This document shows positions 28,141-37,201 of a DNA stretch of 64,000 bases, one piece after another. The notes beneath the pieces were generated by a model, which saw nothing but the letters and a program-made list of their open reading frames with translations, made no database searches and was not told the origin of the DNA. Positions within the stretch are counted from its first letter, which is position 1. The number at the start of each line of letters is the position of its first letter. The translations under genes and the position numbers were made by a program. Source of the stretch: Candidatus Pantoea deserta (GTDB lineage Bacteria > Pseudomonadota > Gammaproteobacteria > Enterobacterales > Enterobacteriaceae); NCBI RefSeq assembly GCF_003813865.1, contig NZ_RMVG01000010.1, positions 111,724-175,723 of the forward strand, in the 5' to 3' direction.

Positions 28141-29268
28141 TTATCTCCCAGGCACCACAACCATCATCCCCAGCGCCAGCGCGGCAAACCCCACCAGCGC
28201 GACGCTCGCGCCAGGCCCGGCATAAACCGCGCCAAACAGCATTGAGCCGACCACCTGACCCGCCGCCAGCATAAAGAACGCCACGCCGACCCCCGTCGCC
28301 GCAGAGTCTGGCGTAGCGGCTGCGCCATAGACCAGCAGCACGCCGGAGAGGGTGACGTAACCCGCGCCTCCCAGCGCCACGGCGGGAAACAGCCAGCCCG
28401 AAAACCCGTTCAGGCTCGCCAGCACCAGCAGCGGTAGCGCCATACAGCACAGCGACAGACGATAGATTTGCGCCATGCTGAACCAGCGCCGCGCCGCGCC
28501 AGTCAGCGCGCCCGCAATGCCCGCGCCGCCGCCGATCAGCCACAGCAGGCTGCTGGCATGCGCATCCAGATGCAGATGATTACGTAAAATCTCAGGTCCG
28601 AAGCTCCACCAGGCGGCGCTGGACGATCCGCTGATAAAAGCCACGATCGCCAGGCGCAGCAGCGATCGTTGCCGCACCAGATCGCGCCAGCCGGTGCGAT
28701 CCCTGTCTCCCTTGCGACGATCCTCCGGCAGATAGCGCCACGTCGGAAGCAGACAGAGCAGCGCCAGCACAGCAAAGGCAACGCAGGCCGCGCGCCAGCC
28801 GCCGGGCAACAGCAGCAGTATCGGCACGGACAGCATAATGCCCGCGCTGGTACCGGCGTTAATCGCGGTATTGGCGGCATCCTGCTGCGCAGAGGGTAGC
28901 CCGGCGCTGACCGCGCTGGCGATGGCAGGCGAGGCGATTCCGGCGCTCAGCCCGGCAATAAGCAGTCCGGCGGCGAGCATCAGCGGCGCAAAGGCGCAGG
29001 CAAGCAGCAGCAGCCCCGCCGCCGCACAGAGCGCAGCCAGACAGGCCACCCTTCTCGCGCCAAAGCGCATTACCAGCCCAGGCGCGGCCGCGGTGGAAAG
29101 GCAGTAGGAGAGATAGCTACAGGCGGCGACTATCCCGGCAAGATGAACGCTAAACGGAATATCCTTCATTACCGCAGGCATCATCAGGCCCCACGCAAAG
29201 CGCGCCAGGCCGTAGGTAACGGCAATCAGGGAAAAGCCCGTAACGCCGAGCGCAACGGATGCGTTCAT
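28141..29268 (-). CDS. MFS transporter, YbfB-like
   Basis: This 375-residue inner-membrane protein has about 11-12 helices of high alanine and leucine content and resembles the YbfB/MFS_4 group of small-molecule exporters. VTYGLARFAWGLMMPAV at the N-terminus is typical of the group. Its ATG overlaps the stop of the TetR gene by 4 bases, so the pair is one operon and the transporter is most likely the target of that repressor. A partial decayed copy of this gene lies 850 bases downstream. The substrate is unknown. Confidence 0.85.
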   Translation of the reverse strand: MNASVALGVTGFSLIAVTYGLARFAWGLMMPAVMKDIPFSVHLAGIVAACSYLSYCLSTAAAPGLVMRFGARRVACLAALCAAAGLLLLACAFAPLMLAAGLLIAGLSAGIASPAIASAVSAGLPSAQQDAANTAINAGTSAGIMLSVPILLLLPGGWRAACVAFAVLALLCLLPTWRYLPEDRRKGDRDRTGWRDLVRQRSLLRLAIVAFISGSSSAAWWSFGPEILRNHLHLDAHASSLLWLIGGGAGIAGALTGAARRWFSMAQIYRLSLCCMALPLLVLASLNGFSGWLFPAVALGGAGYVTLSGVLLVYGAAATPDSAATGVGVAFFMLAAGQVVGSMLFGAVYAGPGASVALVGFAALALGMMVVVPGR

Positions 29269-29789
29269 GGCCGATCCTCGCGCTGATCCAGCAGCCGCGC
29301 GGCGGCTTCGCCCGCGTGCTTCGCCGCGTCCGGACCGAGCATCAGCGCGGAAATCACGGCGCCTTCAAACAGCATCCACACCGCGTTCGCCAGCGCCTCA
29401 TCCGCTACGCAGTCGGCAATGTAGCGACGTAGAGCATAGCGATAGTCGAGCGCATGGGCCGCCAGCATGGCGTCTTTCTCTGCGTACTCTCCCCACGCCT
29501 TGACGAAGAAGCAGCCCTGCGCGCCATACCGTTCCGTCCATTCGCTAAGCGCTTCAAACAGACGGTGCAGCGCCTGCGGATGCTGTGCAGGCAGCAGATC
29601 GCTAAAAAATCGCGCTCTGCGCGCCGCCATCACGCTGATAGTCAGCGCTTCGCGTGAGGCGAAGTGGTGATAGAGCGTGCGCGTGGAGACACCGGCCTCC
29701 CGGCACAGCTGATCGGTGCTGGTAGCATGAAAACCGTTGTTGTAGAACAGCCTCTCGGCCGCCTGCAAAATATCGTCGCGTTTGTTCAT
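29265..29789 (-). CDS. TetR/AcrR-family repressor
   Basis: This 174-residue regulator has an N-terminal TetR helix-turn-helix (AAERLFYNNGFHATSTDQLCREAGVS, given here by position about 10-35, then TRTLYHHFASRE). The C-terminal half is a ligand domain with little conservation. It is first in an operon with the MFS gene. A 26-base near-perfect palindrome just upstream of its start is the likely operator, so it should repress itself and the transporter until an inducer binds. Confidence 0.88.
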   Translation of the reverse strand: MNKRDDILQAAERLFYNNGFHATSTDQLCREAGVSTRTLYHHFASREALTISVMAARRARFFSDLLPAQHPQALHRLFEALSEWTERYGAQGCFFVKAWGEYAEKDAMLAAHALDYRYALRRYIADCVADEALANAVWMLFEGAVISALMLGPDAAKHAGEAAARLLDQREDRP

Positions 29790-29794
29790 CTCTT

Positions 29795-29820
29795 AAAAGT
29801 AAACCGATCGTTTTACTTTT
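29795..29820. promoter_or_regulatory. Palindromic operator of the TetR-MFS operon
   Basis: AAAAGTAAA and TTTACTTTT arms flank a central CGATCG, with 24 of 26 positions symmetric. The site ends 5 bases before the tetR start codon (minus strand), a place where bound repressor would block transcription or initiation. Confidence 0.7.
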
Positions 29821-29861
29821 GCGTAATGGCGACGAAAATTTTTTGGCCGGGAGCGCGGCCG

Positions 29862-30644
29862 TCAGGCCAGACAGCGCAAATACCGTGCGCCTGATTGCCT
29901 CACCACCTCTTTCGCCTTCTGCGCCACATCCTGACCTTCAAACGCGCCGTACAGGCGTGAAAAATCCAGCTCTTCACAACGGTGGAGTATGTCGCTCACC
30001 GTGGCGGCGGAGAGCGGCAGCATATTGGGGTAGCTCCACATAAAGGAGACGGCATCTTTTCCCGGCGCGACCTGGATAATATCGCCCGCCAGCAGCACGC
30101 CGCCGTTGGCTTTCCAGTGCAGCACGCAGCCGCCGGCGAAATGCCCGCCCAGCCGCACGACATCAACCTCGTCGTTCAACGGCAGCACGTCCCCCTGCCA
30201 GAAATGAATTGCTTCGCTGTCGCCCATCACCCATTCACGATCGTCGGCGTGCAAATAGATCGGCGCGTTAAACTCGGCTGCCCACGTCTGCATGGTGGTG
30301 TAGTAGTGCGGATGCGAAATGGCGATGGCGCTGATGCCGCCGAGCGCGTGAATCAGCTCAGCGGTGGCGGCATCCAGACTGGCAATACAGTCCCAGAGAA
30401 TATTGCCGCTGGGGCTGCGCAGCAAAAGGGCGCGCTGACCAATAGCGAAGTTCGGCACGGTCTTAATGCTCAGCAAACCCTCCTCAAGGCGCTGCCACTT
30501 GTTTTGATGGCGATGAGTAAGCGAAGCAAAATCGGTCCACTGCTGGCCGCTGGCAGGCACCCACTGTCGTTCATCTTCGCAAATTTTGCAGCGTTGCGGT
30601 AAAGGCTCAGCGTATGCGGTGCCGCAGGTCGCACAAATTTTCAT
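29862..30644 (-). CDS. MBL-fold metallo-hydrolase with N-terminal zinc ribbon
   Basis: This 260-residue protein starts with a small zinc ribbon (CATCGTAY...CKIC, cysteines at about 4, 7, 18 and 21). A metallo-beta-lactamase-fold domain follows, with SHPHYYTTM in place of the canonical HxHxDH, GGHFAGG, and AGDIIQV with the bridging aspartate. The incomplete first motif suggests altered metal binding. I preferred the ATG at 30644, which starts right at the ribbon, over 30662. It stands alone between the TetR operator and a divergent diguanylate cyclase. Substrate unknown. Confidence 0.8.
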   Translation of the reverse strand: MKICATCGTAYAEPLPQRCKICEDERQWVPASGQQWTDFASLTHRHQNKWQRLEEGLLSIKTVPNFAIGQRALLLRSPSGNILWDCIASLDAATAELIHALGGISAIAISHPHYYTTMQTWAAEFNAPIYLHADDREWVMGDSEAIHFWQGDVLPLNDEVDVVRLGGHFAGGCVLHWKANGGVLLAGDIIQVAPGKDAVSFMWSYPNMLPLSAATVSDILHRCEELDFSRLYGAFEGQDVAQKAKEVVRQSGARYLRCLA

Positions 30645-30885
30645 TTTACAGTTCCAGAGCATTAAAGTTCTTCTGACTATAGCTGGTCGCTGCGTGAACG
30701 AATAAGTGGCCTGCTAAGAGGAAAATTATTACGCCCAGCCGCTGAGTATGCGGAAAGCCCACTTTAAACCGGATAAAATTCCGTGGTTAAGCCAATAAAG
30801 CGCTGCTCATCACGTTTCTGCCGCTTCTCTTTACAGAAATATCCGCACAGGCAAAATACATTTTATTTCTCTACGTCCGCGTGCC

Positions 30886-31830
30886 ATGTCTGAAGAAGCG
30901 CTGCGCCAGCAGATACAGATTTTGAAGAAGCATAATGCGCGGCTGAAGCGTATAGCGCATGACGCGCGCAGCAAGCTCAGCGCGGCGCTGGACGGCACCG
31001 GTCTCTGTTTATGGCAGCTCGATATTCCCAGCGGCAAACTGGTGATCTTCAACCGGCGCTGGGGCGCGATGTTGGGTTACCAGCCGAAAGAGAGCAAAGC
31101 CAACTTCGACGAGTGGAAAGAGAGTCTGCATCCAGAAGATGCCGCTGAGGTGCTGAAAGCCTTCTACGACCATATCGATGGCAAAACGCCTTACTATGAG
31201 GCCCTGCACCGTATGATTGCCAAAAACGGCAGCATAACCTGGGTGCTGGATCGCGGCCGCATCAGCGAATGGGATGAGCAGGGCAGGCCGCTGAAGGTCA
31301 CCGGCACCCATATCGACATGACCAAAGAGAAGCAGTACGAAGCGCAGCTGGCGATGCTGGCGAATCACGATCCGCTGACGCAGCTCGCCAACCGTCACGC
31401 GCTGCGCACCGCCTTCGGTCAGATGCGCAGACAAGATGAACTCTGTATCGCCTTTATCGATCTCGACGATTTCAAACACGTTAACGACACGCTGGGCCAT
31501 CGCAGCGGCGATGGGCTGCTCATCCAGCTTAGCCAGCGCCTGAGAGAAATCTGCCCGGAAAAGGTCATGCCCGGCAGGCTGGGCGGTGATGAATTTTTGC
31601 TGCTGATGCCGTTCGGTCAGGACGATCCGCGCGTCGCGCAGATCGGTCGTGCCTGTTTGCAGGCGACGCTGACGCCTTTCGAACTGGAGAACGGTACGGC
31701 CAACATCGGGGCGTCGATTGGTATCGTGCAGGCGCAGCCGCAGGAGAGTTTTAGCGCGGTAGTCAGCCGCGCCGATGAGGCGATGTACCGCATTAAACGC
31801 AACGGTAAAAACGGCGTCGGGCTGGGTTAA
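30886..31830 (+). CDS. PAS-GGDEF diguanylate cyclase
   Basis: This 314-residue soluble protein should make cyclic-di-GMP. A short N-terminal coiled coil (about 4-30) leads into a PAS domain of the PAS_3 type (about 35-150, ending VTGTHIDMTKEK). The GGDEF domain (about 160-312) has NHDPLTQLANR, FIDLDDFKHVND and an intact GGDEF near residue 229. The residues before GGDEF (KVMPGRL) lack the RxxD inhibitory site, so product inhibition may be absent. It has no membrane helix. The ribosome binding site is weak. Confidence 0.9.
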   Translation: MSEEALRQQIQILKKHNARLKRIAHDARSKLSAALDGTGLCLWQLDIPSGKLVIFNRRWGAMLGYQPKESKANFDEWKESLHPEDAAEVLKAFYDHIDGKTPYYEALHRMIAKNGSITWVLDRGRISEWDEQGRPLKVTGTHIDMTKEKQYEAQLAMLANHDPLTQLANRHALRTAFGQMRRQDELCIAFIDLDDFKHVNDTLGHRSGDGLLIQLSQRLREICPEKVMPGRLGGDEFLLLMPFGQDDPRVAQIGRACLQATLTPFELENGTANIGASIGIVQAQPQESFSAVVSRADEAMYRIKRNGKNGVGLG

Positions 31831-31849
31831 GACGCCCGACGCCAGCCAG

Positions 31850-33718
31850 TCAAAAGGCGAAACAGGAACAGCCCAGCGCACCCCAGAACGCCGTATTATC
31901 GGATACCGGCACCGACGACTGACGCGCCACGTCGTGCGCGTGGCTGTGTACGCCGCAGGGACCGCTGCACTGGTGCGCCTTCGGCATCATCGCCGCCCGG
32001 CCGCTCGCCTGCGGCGGCGCGCTGCGGTAGTGGCCAGGCGTGGTGACCACCGGGGACCACTCCGGCAAGACCGGAACCGGCGGCGGCGCCAGCGGCGTAA
32101 AGCTGCCTGCGGCATAGACAATATCGCCGTCGACCAGCGTCAACACTGATTCGATTCCTTTGATCTCCTCTTCGCTGACGCTGAAAAAGTCTTTTGACAG
32201 CAGCGCCAGATCCGCCAGCTGACCCACCTTAATTTCCCCTTTTTTGCTCTGCTCGCTGGAGAACCAGGCGCTGCCTTTGGTCCACAGCATCAGCGCGGTT
32301 TCGCGGTCGAGGCGGGCGTTATCATCATAAAGACGCATTCCGCCTACGGTGCGGCCAGAAACCAGCCAGTAGAGCGCGGTCCAGGGGTTATAGCTGGCCA
32401 CGCGCGTGGCATCGGTGCCGAGGCCGACCGGCACCTCGACATCGAGCATGCGCGCCACCGGCGGCGTCTGTTTCGCCGCCTCTTTGCCATAGCGATCGAC
32501 AAAGTATTCGCCCTGAAACGCCATACGATGCTGTACCGCAATGCCGCCGCCCAGCGCTTTCACGCGTTCGATATTCGCCTCGGTGATGGTCTCCGCGTGG
32601 TCGAAAAACCAGTGCAGGCCGTTAAACGGAATATCCCGGTTCACCTTCTCAAACACGTCGAGCATACGGCTGATGGATTCGTTATAGGTGGCGTGCAGGC
32701 GGAACGGCCAGCGATGCTCGACCAGGTGACGCACCACGCGCTCCAGCTCATCCTCCATGCCAGGCGCAAGGTCGGGGCGCGGCTCCAGAAAATCTTCGAA
32801 GTCGGCTGCGGAGAACACCAGCATTTCACCCGCGCCGTTGTGGCGATAAAAATCGGTGCCCTGGCCTGGCTTGAGCAGGTCGGTCCATTTCTCAAAATCT
32901 TCCAGTTCATGACCGGGACGCTGGGTAAAGAGGTTATAGGCGATACGCACGGTCAGCTGTTTTTTAGCGTGCAGTTCGCTAATCACGGCGTAATCGTCGG
33001 GATAGTTCTGGAAGCCGCCGCCTGCGTCGATGGCGCTGGTGAGGCCGAGGCGGTTCAGCTCGCGCATAAACTGACGCGTAGAGTTGACCTGCTGCTCCAG
33101 CGGCAGCGTCGGGCCTTTCGCCAGCGTGGCGTAGAGGATCATGGCGTTGGGGCGGGCGATCAGCATACCGGTTGGATTGCCGTTGCCGTCGCGCTGAATT
33201 TCGCCGCCCGGCGGATTCGGCGTATCACGAGTATAGCCGACGGCCTTCAGCGCGGCGCGATTCAGCAGGGCGCGGTCGTAGAGATGCAGAATAAAGACCG
33301 GGGTATCCGGCGCGGCGGCGTTGATCTCATCCAGCGTCGGCATGCGGCGCTCGGCGAACTGAAACTCGCTCCAGCCGCCGACCACGCGCACCCACTGCGG
33401 CGACGGCGTGCGCAACGCCTGTTCTTTCAGCATGCGCAGCGCGTCGGCCAGTGAAGGCACGCCTTCCCAGCGCAGCTCAAGATTGTAATTCAGCCCGCCG
33501 CGGATCAGGTGCAGATGCGAATCGTTCAGGCCCGGAATGCCGGTATGCCCTCGCGCGTCGATGATCTGCGTCTCCGCACCGGCAAAGCGCATTACCTCCG
33601 CTTCGCTGCCGACGGCCAGGAATTTGCCGTCTTTGATTGCGACGGCGCTGGCGAGCGGGTTCTCGCGATCCACCGTATGAAACTTGCCGTTAGTCAGAAT
33701 CAGTGAAGCCGTATTCAT
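31850..33718 (-). CDS. Amidohydrolase family 3 (YtcJ-like) enzyme
   Basis: This 622-residue metal-dependent hydrolase is of the amidohydrolase-3 group. Metal ligands are visible in GLNDSHLHL (HxH), FRLHATYN and WFFDHAET, and the catalytic aspartate in GLGTDATR. The last 50 residues form an unusual tail with several cysteines and histidines (HQCSGPCGVHSHAHD), beyond the usual family end. It has no signal peptide. It is 18 bases after the ABM-domain gene on the same strand and probably co-transcribed with it. The divergent LysR gene upstream is the likely regulator. Substrate unknown. Confidence 0.86.
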   Translation of the reverse strand: MNTASLILTNGKFHTVDRENPLASAVAIKDGKFLAVGSEAEVMRFAGAETQIIDARGHTGIPGLNDSHLHLIRGGLNYNLELRWEGVPSLADALRMLKEQALRTPSPQWVRVVGGWSEFQFAERRMPTLDEINAAAPDTPVFILHLYDRALLNRAALKAVGYTRDTPNPPGGEIQRDGNGNPTGMLIARPNAMILYATLAKGPTLPLEQQVNSTRQFMRELNRLGLTSAIDAGGGFQNYPDDYAVISELHAKKQLTVRIAYNLFTQRPGHELEDFEKWTDLLKPGQGTDFYRHNGAGEMLVFSAADFEDFLEPRPDLAPGMEDELERVVRHLVEHRWPFRLHATYNESISRMLDVFEKVNRDIPFNGLHWFFDHAETITEANIERVKALGGGIAVQHRMAFQGEYFVDRYGKEAAKQTPPVARMLDVEVPVGLGTDATRVASYNPWTALYWLVSGRTVGGMRLYDDNARLDRETALMLWTKGSAWFSSEQSKKGEIKVGQLADLALLSKDFFSVSEEEIKGIESVLTLVDGDIVYAAGSFTPLAPPPVPVLPEWSPVVTTPGHYRSAPPQASGRAAMMPKAHQCSGPCGVHSHAHDVARQSSVPVSDNTAFWGALGCSCFAF

Positions 33719-33736
33719 CGCTGTTCTCCAGAGCCG

Positions 33737-34294
33737 TTATTTACGCGGGATTAACCAGTTTTTCAGTAAACGCGTCAGCAGCGGCATCCATAGCCAGACC
33801 ACCAGCGCCACCACGGTCGCATCGTTTAAAAAGTGTCCCCACAGCGTGCCGCGGCTGGCGGGCAGCAGCGTGCTCCACAGCAGCGGGATCAGCAGGGTCG
33901 AAGGAAAAATTACTCCCAGCGTCAGCAGGTACTGCTTCCACTGCGCAGGGCGCGCGGCGGCTTTTGCCACCGGCGTAAACCAGAATGCGGCGCCGGGGCG
34001 GACGTCGATATGCTCCGGCCCTGAGAGCAGCTGCGGCAGCTCGCTTACCAGCGTCTTGCGCGCCTCGGACTGCGTCCAGTGAAACAGGTTGTCGAGGCTG
34101 TCGAAGCGGATCAAGACGGTATAGGTGTTTTCGCCGTGCACCGGACGTAGCACGTTAACGCCAAGGTGGCCGGGAAACTGTGCCGCCTGCGGCATGATCT
34201 GCTCCAGCCACTGCTCATAGGCCTGCTGTTTCTCAGCCTGCACGCCATGGGTAATAACCAGGGTAACGTGGCTGGCCTGATGCGAACTGTTCAT
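33737..34294 (-). CDS. ABM-domain protein with C-terminal membrane helices
   Basis: This 185-residue protein has an antibiotic-biosynthesis-monooxygenase (ABM) domain at about 8-95, a ferredoxin-like fold found in small cofactor-free oxygenases. Two to three membrane helices follow (about 120-142 and 155-175). It heads an operon with the amidohydrolase and is divergent from the LysR gene, separated by 132 bases. A role in modifying an aromatic or quinone-like compound would fit the family, but no substrate can be named. Confidence 0.8.
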   Translation of the reverse strand: MNSSHQASHVTLVITHGVQAEKQQAYEQWLEQIMPQAAQFPGHLGVNVLRPVHGENTYTVLIRFDSLDNLFHWTQSEARKTLVSELPQLLSGPEHIDVRPGAAFWFTPVAKAAARPAQWKQYLLTLGVIFPSTLLIPLLWSTLLPASRGTLWGHFLNDATVVALVVWLWMPLLTRLLKNWLIPRK

Positions 34295-34426
34295 ATCGCC
34301 TCCCGGCGCGCTAAAAGTGATTTACAGCGGTTGCGCTGTTGGATACAAAAATACGAGATGAGAATGTTTATTGTTAGCGGAATGATTTTGGCTTGTTGTT
34401 CAACAATTTTTGCGGAGAACTAAGGA

Positions 34427-35335
34427 ATGCGATTAAACCTTGAGGCGCTGCTGATTCTGGATGCGCTCGACCGTCACGGCACCTTCGCCGCCGCAGCGGC
34501 GCGGTTGTTTAAAACCGCGTCGGCGCTGAGCTATACGGTGCAGAAGATGGAAAGCGACATGAAGATCACGCTGCTCGATCGCTCCGGTCACCGCGCCACG
34601 TTCACGCCGACCGGGCGGCTGATGCTGGAAAAAGGGCGGACGCTGCTGCGCGCCGTCAACGAGCTGGAACAGCAGGCGCGCTACGTCGAAAGCGGCTGGG
34701 AGAGCAACCTGACCATCAGCGTTGACGCCTCGGTGCCGTTTTCGCTGCTGACGCCCTTGATTGACGCGTTTTATCAGCAGCATCCGCATACGCAGCTTCA
34801 GTTTCGCCAGGACGTACTGGCGGGCTGCTGGGAAGCGCTGAGCTACGGCGAGGCAGATCTGGTGTTCGGCGCGGTACAGGAGCCGGCCACGCGGAAAGAC
34901 ATCGGCTGCGTCGCGCTGGGCTGGCTGGAATATGTCTTCGCGGTCGCGCCGACGCATCCGCTGGCGCAGATGCCGGAGCCGCTGCTGCGCGAGCAGATCC
35001 GCCAGTATCGCGCCGTGACGGTGCATGACTCCTCACGCCACGGCGCCGGTATGGATCTGCGCGTGCTGGATGAACAAAAAGCGCTGAGCGTGCACGACTT
35101 CCACGCCAAGCTTCAGGCGCAGCTCGCCGGACTGGGCTGCGGCTACCTGCCACGCTATCTTGCCGCGCCGCACCTTGCCGACGGCTCGCTGGTGGCGCGC
35201 CAGCTCGACAGCGAAACGCGGCGCGATTTGGCTTATCTGGCATGGAATGAGAACGCCAGCGGCAACGCGGCGCGCTGGTGGCGCGACCGGCTGCAAACGC
35301 TGGACGGGCTGCGTGACATTTACGTCGCGCCCTGA
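34427..35335 (+). CDS. LysR-family transcriptional regulator
   Basis: This 302-residue protein has the winged helix at its N-terminus (LEALLILDALDRHGTFAAAA through TPTGRLMLE, residues about 3-62) and a LysR substrate-binding domain after it. It is transcribed divergently from the ABM-amidohydrolase operon, the classic arrangement for a LysR activator and its target. The MFS-ABM gene converges on it from the other side. The inducer is unknown. Confidence 0.9.
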   Translation: MRLNLEALLILDALDRHGTFAAAAARLFKTASALSYTVQKMESDMKITLLDRSGHRATFTPTGRLMLEKGRTLLRAVNELEQQARYVESGWESNLTISVDASVPFSLLTPLIDAFYQQHPHTQLQFRQDVLAGCWEALSYGEADLVFGAVQEPATRKDIGCVALGWLEYVFAVAPTHPLAQMPEPLLREQIRQYRAVTVHDSSRHGAGMDLRVLDEQKALSVHDFHAKLQAQLAGLGCGYLPRYLAAPHLADGSLVARQLDSETRRDLAYLAWNENASGNAARWWRDRLQTLDGLRDIYVAP

Positions 35336-35373
35336 AGCAGCCAGCGCGCGGCGAAAGCGCCGCGCGTCGGGGA

Positions 35374-36963
35374 TTACAGCGAGATAAAGTGGTGCGCTTT
35401 CGGCGGGCCTTCGCCCTGATGGAACGCCAGCACCGCCGCCTGTAGCTCTGCGTCCGCTTTCGATACGCGCTGATGCTGACGCAGATGCTCCTGCCAGGAT
35501 TCAACTAAAAACCACTCCTGAATAAGGGACGCGTCTTCGCTATGCGTCATCACGCCCCAGGCGTAAGCGCCATCGCGACGCCGCGCCAGCGACAGCTTGT
35601 TGATGGCCGCCAGGAAAGCCGGGCGATCCTCTTCCTCTACGCGATAGTGGATCTGCACCATCACCGGGCCGCGATGTTCGTCAACGCTCTGCGCCACGGT
35701 CGGTTGCTGCCAGTGCAGCGCAGGTTGTAAATCCGCTTCGCCTTCCGGCAGCGCTTTGCGATACAACAGCAGCGCGCTCGCGATCAATGCCGCCGCCGCC
35801 GCAACCAGCGTGACGATTACGCCGACCTGCTGCGCCACCAGACCCCACAGCAGGCTGCCGCTTGCCAGCGCGCCGTTAAAGACCATCAGGTAGACGGCCA
35901 GTCCGCGTCCGCGCACCCAGTCCGGCAGCACGGCCTGAGCAACGCCGTTCAGCGTGGTCAGCGCGATAATCCAGCCGCCGCCCAGCGCCAGCATCATCAC
36001 CAGCGCCAGCCACTGCGGCGGCGTCAGCGCCAGACCCAGCATCACCAGCGCGTTAATGGCGGCGGCGAGCAGCAGCAGCGCATCGGCACCTGTTTTGCTA
36101 CGCAGGCGCGGCAGCAGCAGCGCGCCGCCAATCGCGCCGATACCCACGGCGCCGAGCATCATGCCGTAGAAGCCCGCCGTGCCCTGTAACAGCTGGCGAG
36201 CCACCAGCGGCAGTAGCGCCCAGAGCGCGCTGGCAAAGAGAAAAAACATCGCGGCGCGAAACAGCACGCGGTGCAGCTCGCGGCTCGCCTTCACATAGCG
36301 CAGCCCGGCGCGAAACGCGCCGAGGAAGTGCTCATTTAGCTCATCCTGCGGCTTCGCCGGGCGTTTCCAGCACAGCAGCGCGGCGATAACGACAAAATAG
36401 CTGGCCACATCCGCGCCGTAGGCCGCCATCGCGCCGAGGCTGGCCAGCAGCAGGCCGCCGGTTGCCGGGCCGATAGCGCGGGCGATATTGATGCCGAGGG
36501 AATTGAGCGCGACCGCATTTTTCATCTCCTGACGCGGCACCAGCTCCGGCACGATGGCCTGCCAGGCAGGGCCAAACAGCGCCGCGCCGATGCCGCCTAC
36601 AAAGGTCAGACCAATCAGCCATTCGGCGGTCAGCCAGTTATTGTGGGAGAGGATCAGCAGCGTGCCGCTAACGCTGGCCATCAGTATCTGAATGGCAATC
36701 AGCAGGCGGCGGCGGTCGAAAATATCGGACAGCACGCCCGCAGGTAAAGCCAGCAAAAACACCGGCAGCGTGGCGGCGGTCTGCATCAGCGCCACCGCCG
36801 TGGGGTTATCGGACAGGCCGGTAATCAGCCAGGAGCTGGCGACGTCGCGGATAAAACTGCCGGTATTGCCTAACACCGAGGCGGCCCAGATCAGGGCGAA
36901 CATCGTGTAGCGAAAAGGGGAAAACGCGCCGCCCGCAGGCGGGGTCGTCATGCTCTGGCTCAT
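35374..36963 (-). CDS. MFS exporter with fused C-terminal ABM domain
   Basis: This 529-residue protein joins an MFS_3 (EntS/DHA3-type) transporter of about 12 helices (residues 20-410) to a soluble ABM-like domain at about 430-529 (VMVQIHYRVEEEDRPAFL through EWFLVESWQEH). Motif A-like DIFDRRRLL is present. Such fusions occur in a known group of exporters; the attached domain may process or sense the cargo. An ABM-domain gene also lies on the other side of the LysR regulator, so the group may form one pathway. Confidence 0.85.
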   Translation of the reverse strand: MSQSMTTPPAGGAFSPFRYTMFALIWAASVLGNTGSFIRDVASSWLITGLSDNPTAVALMQTAATLPVFLLALPAGVLSDIFDRRRLLIAIQILMASVSGTLLILSHNNWLTAEWLIGLTFVGGIGAALFGPAWQAIVPELVPRQEMKNAVALNSLGINIARAIGPATGGLLLASLGAMAAYGADVASYFVVIAALLCWKRPAKPQDELNEHFLGAFRAGLRYVKASRELHRVLFRAAMFFLFASALWALLPLVARQLLQGTAGFYGMMLGAVGIGAIGGALLLPRLRSKTGADALLLLAAAINALVMLGLALTPPQWLALVMMLALGGGWIIALTTLNGVAQAVLPDWVRGRGLAVYLMVFNGALASGSLLWGLVAQQVGVIVTLVAAAAALIASALLLYRKALPEGEADLQPALHWQQPTVAQSVDEHRGPVMVQIHYRVEEEDRPAFLAAINKLSLARRRDGAYAWGVMTHSEDASLIQEWFLVESWQEHLRQHQRVSKADAELQAAVLAFHQGEGPPKAHHFISL

Positions 36964-37201
36964 CTTCTTTCTCCTGCTGCGCCCCGTAGCGCAGCGTTAT
37001 TGAGTGGCGATAGATGAAACATTAGGTTCGCTCTGCCAGGCTTGATAGCGGAATATCTGCGGCAACTTGCCCAGGATTTTTTCACAAGTACCGGTCGCAA
37101 AAATCGTTGAACAACTTATTAAAATTTCTGCTTTAGGTTTTACCTGTTGCTCAGGTTAGCTTAATGAGCAGCACACACATCATCGATCGTGGAGAGAAAA
37201 T

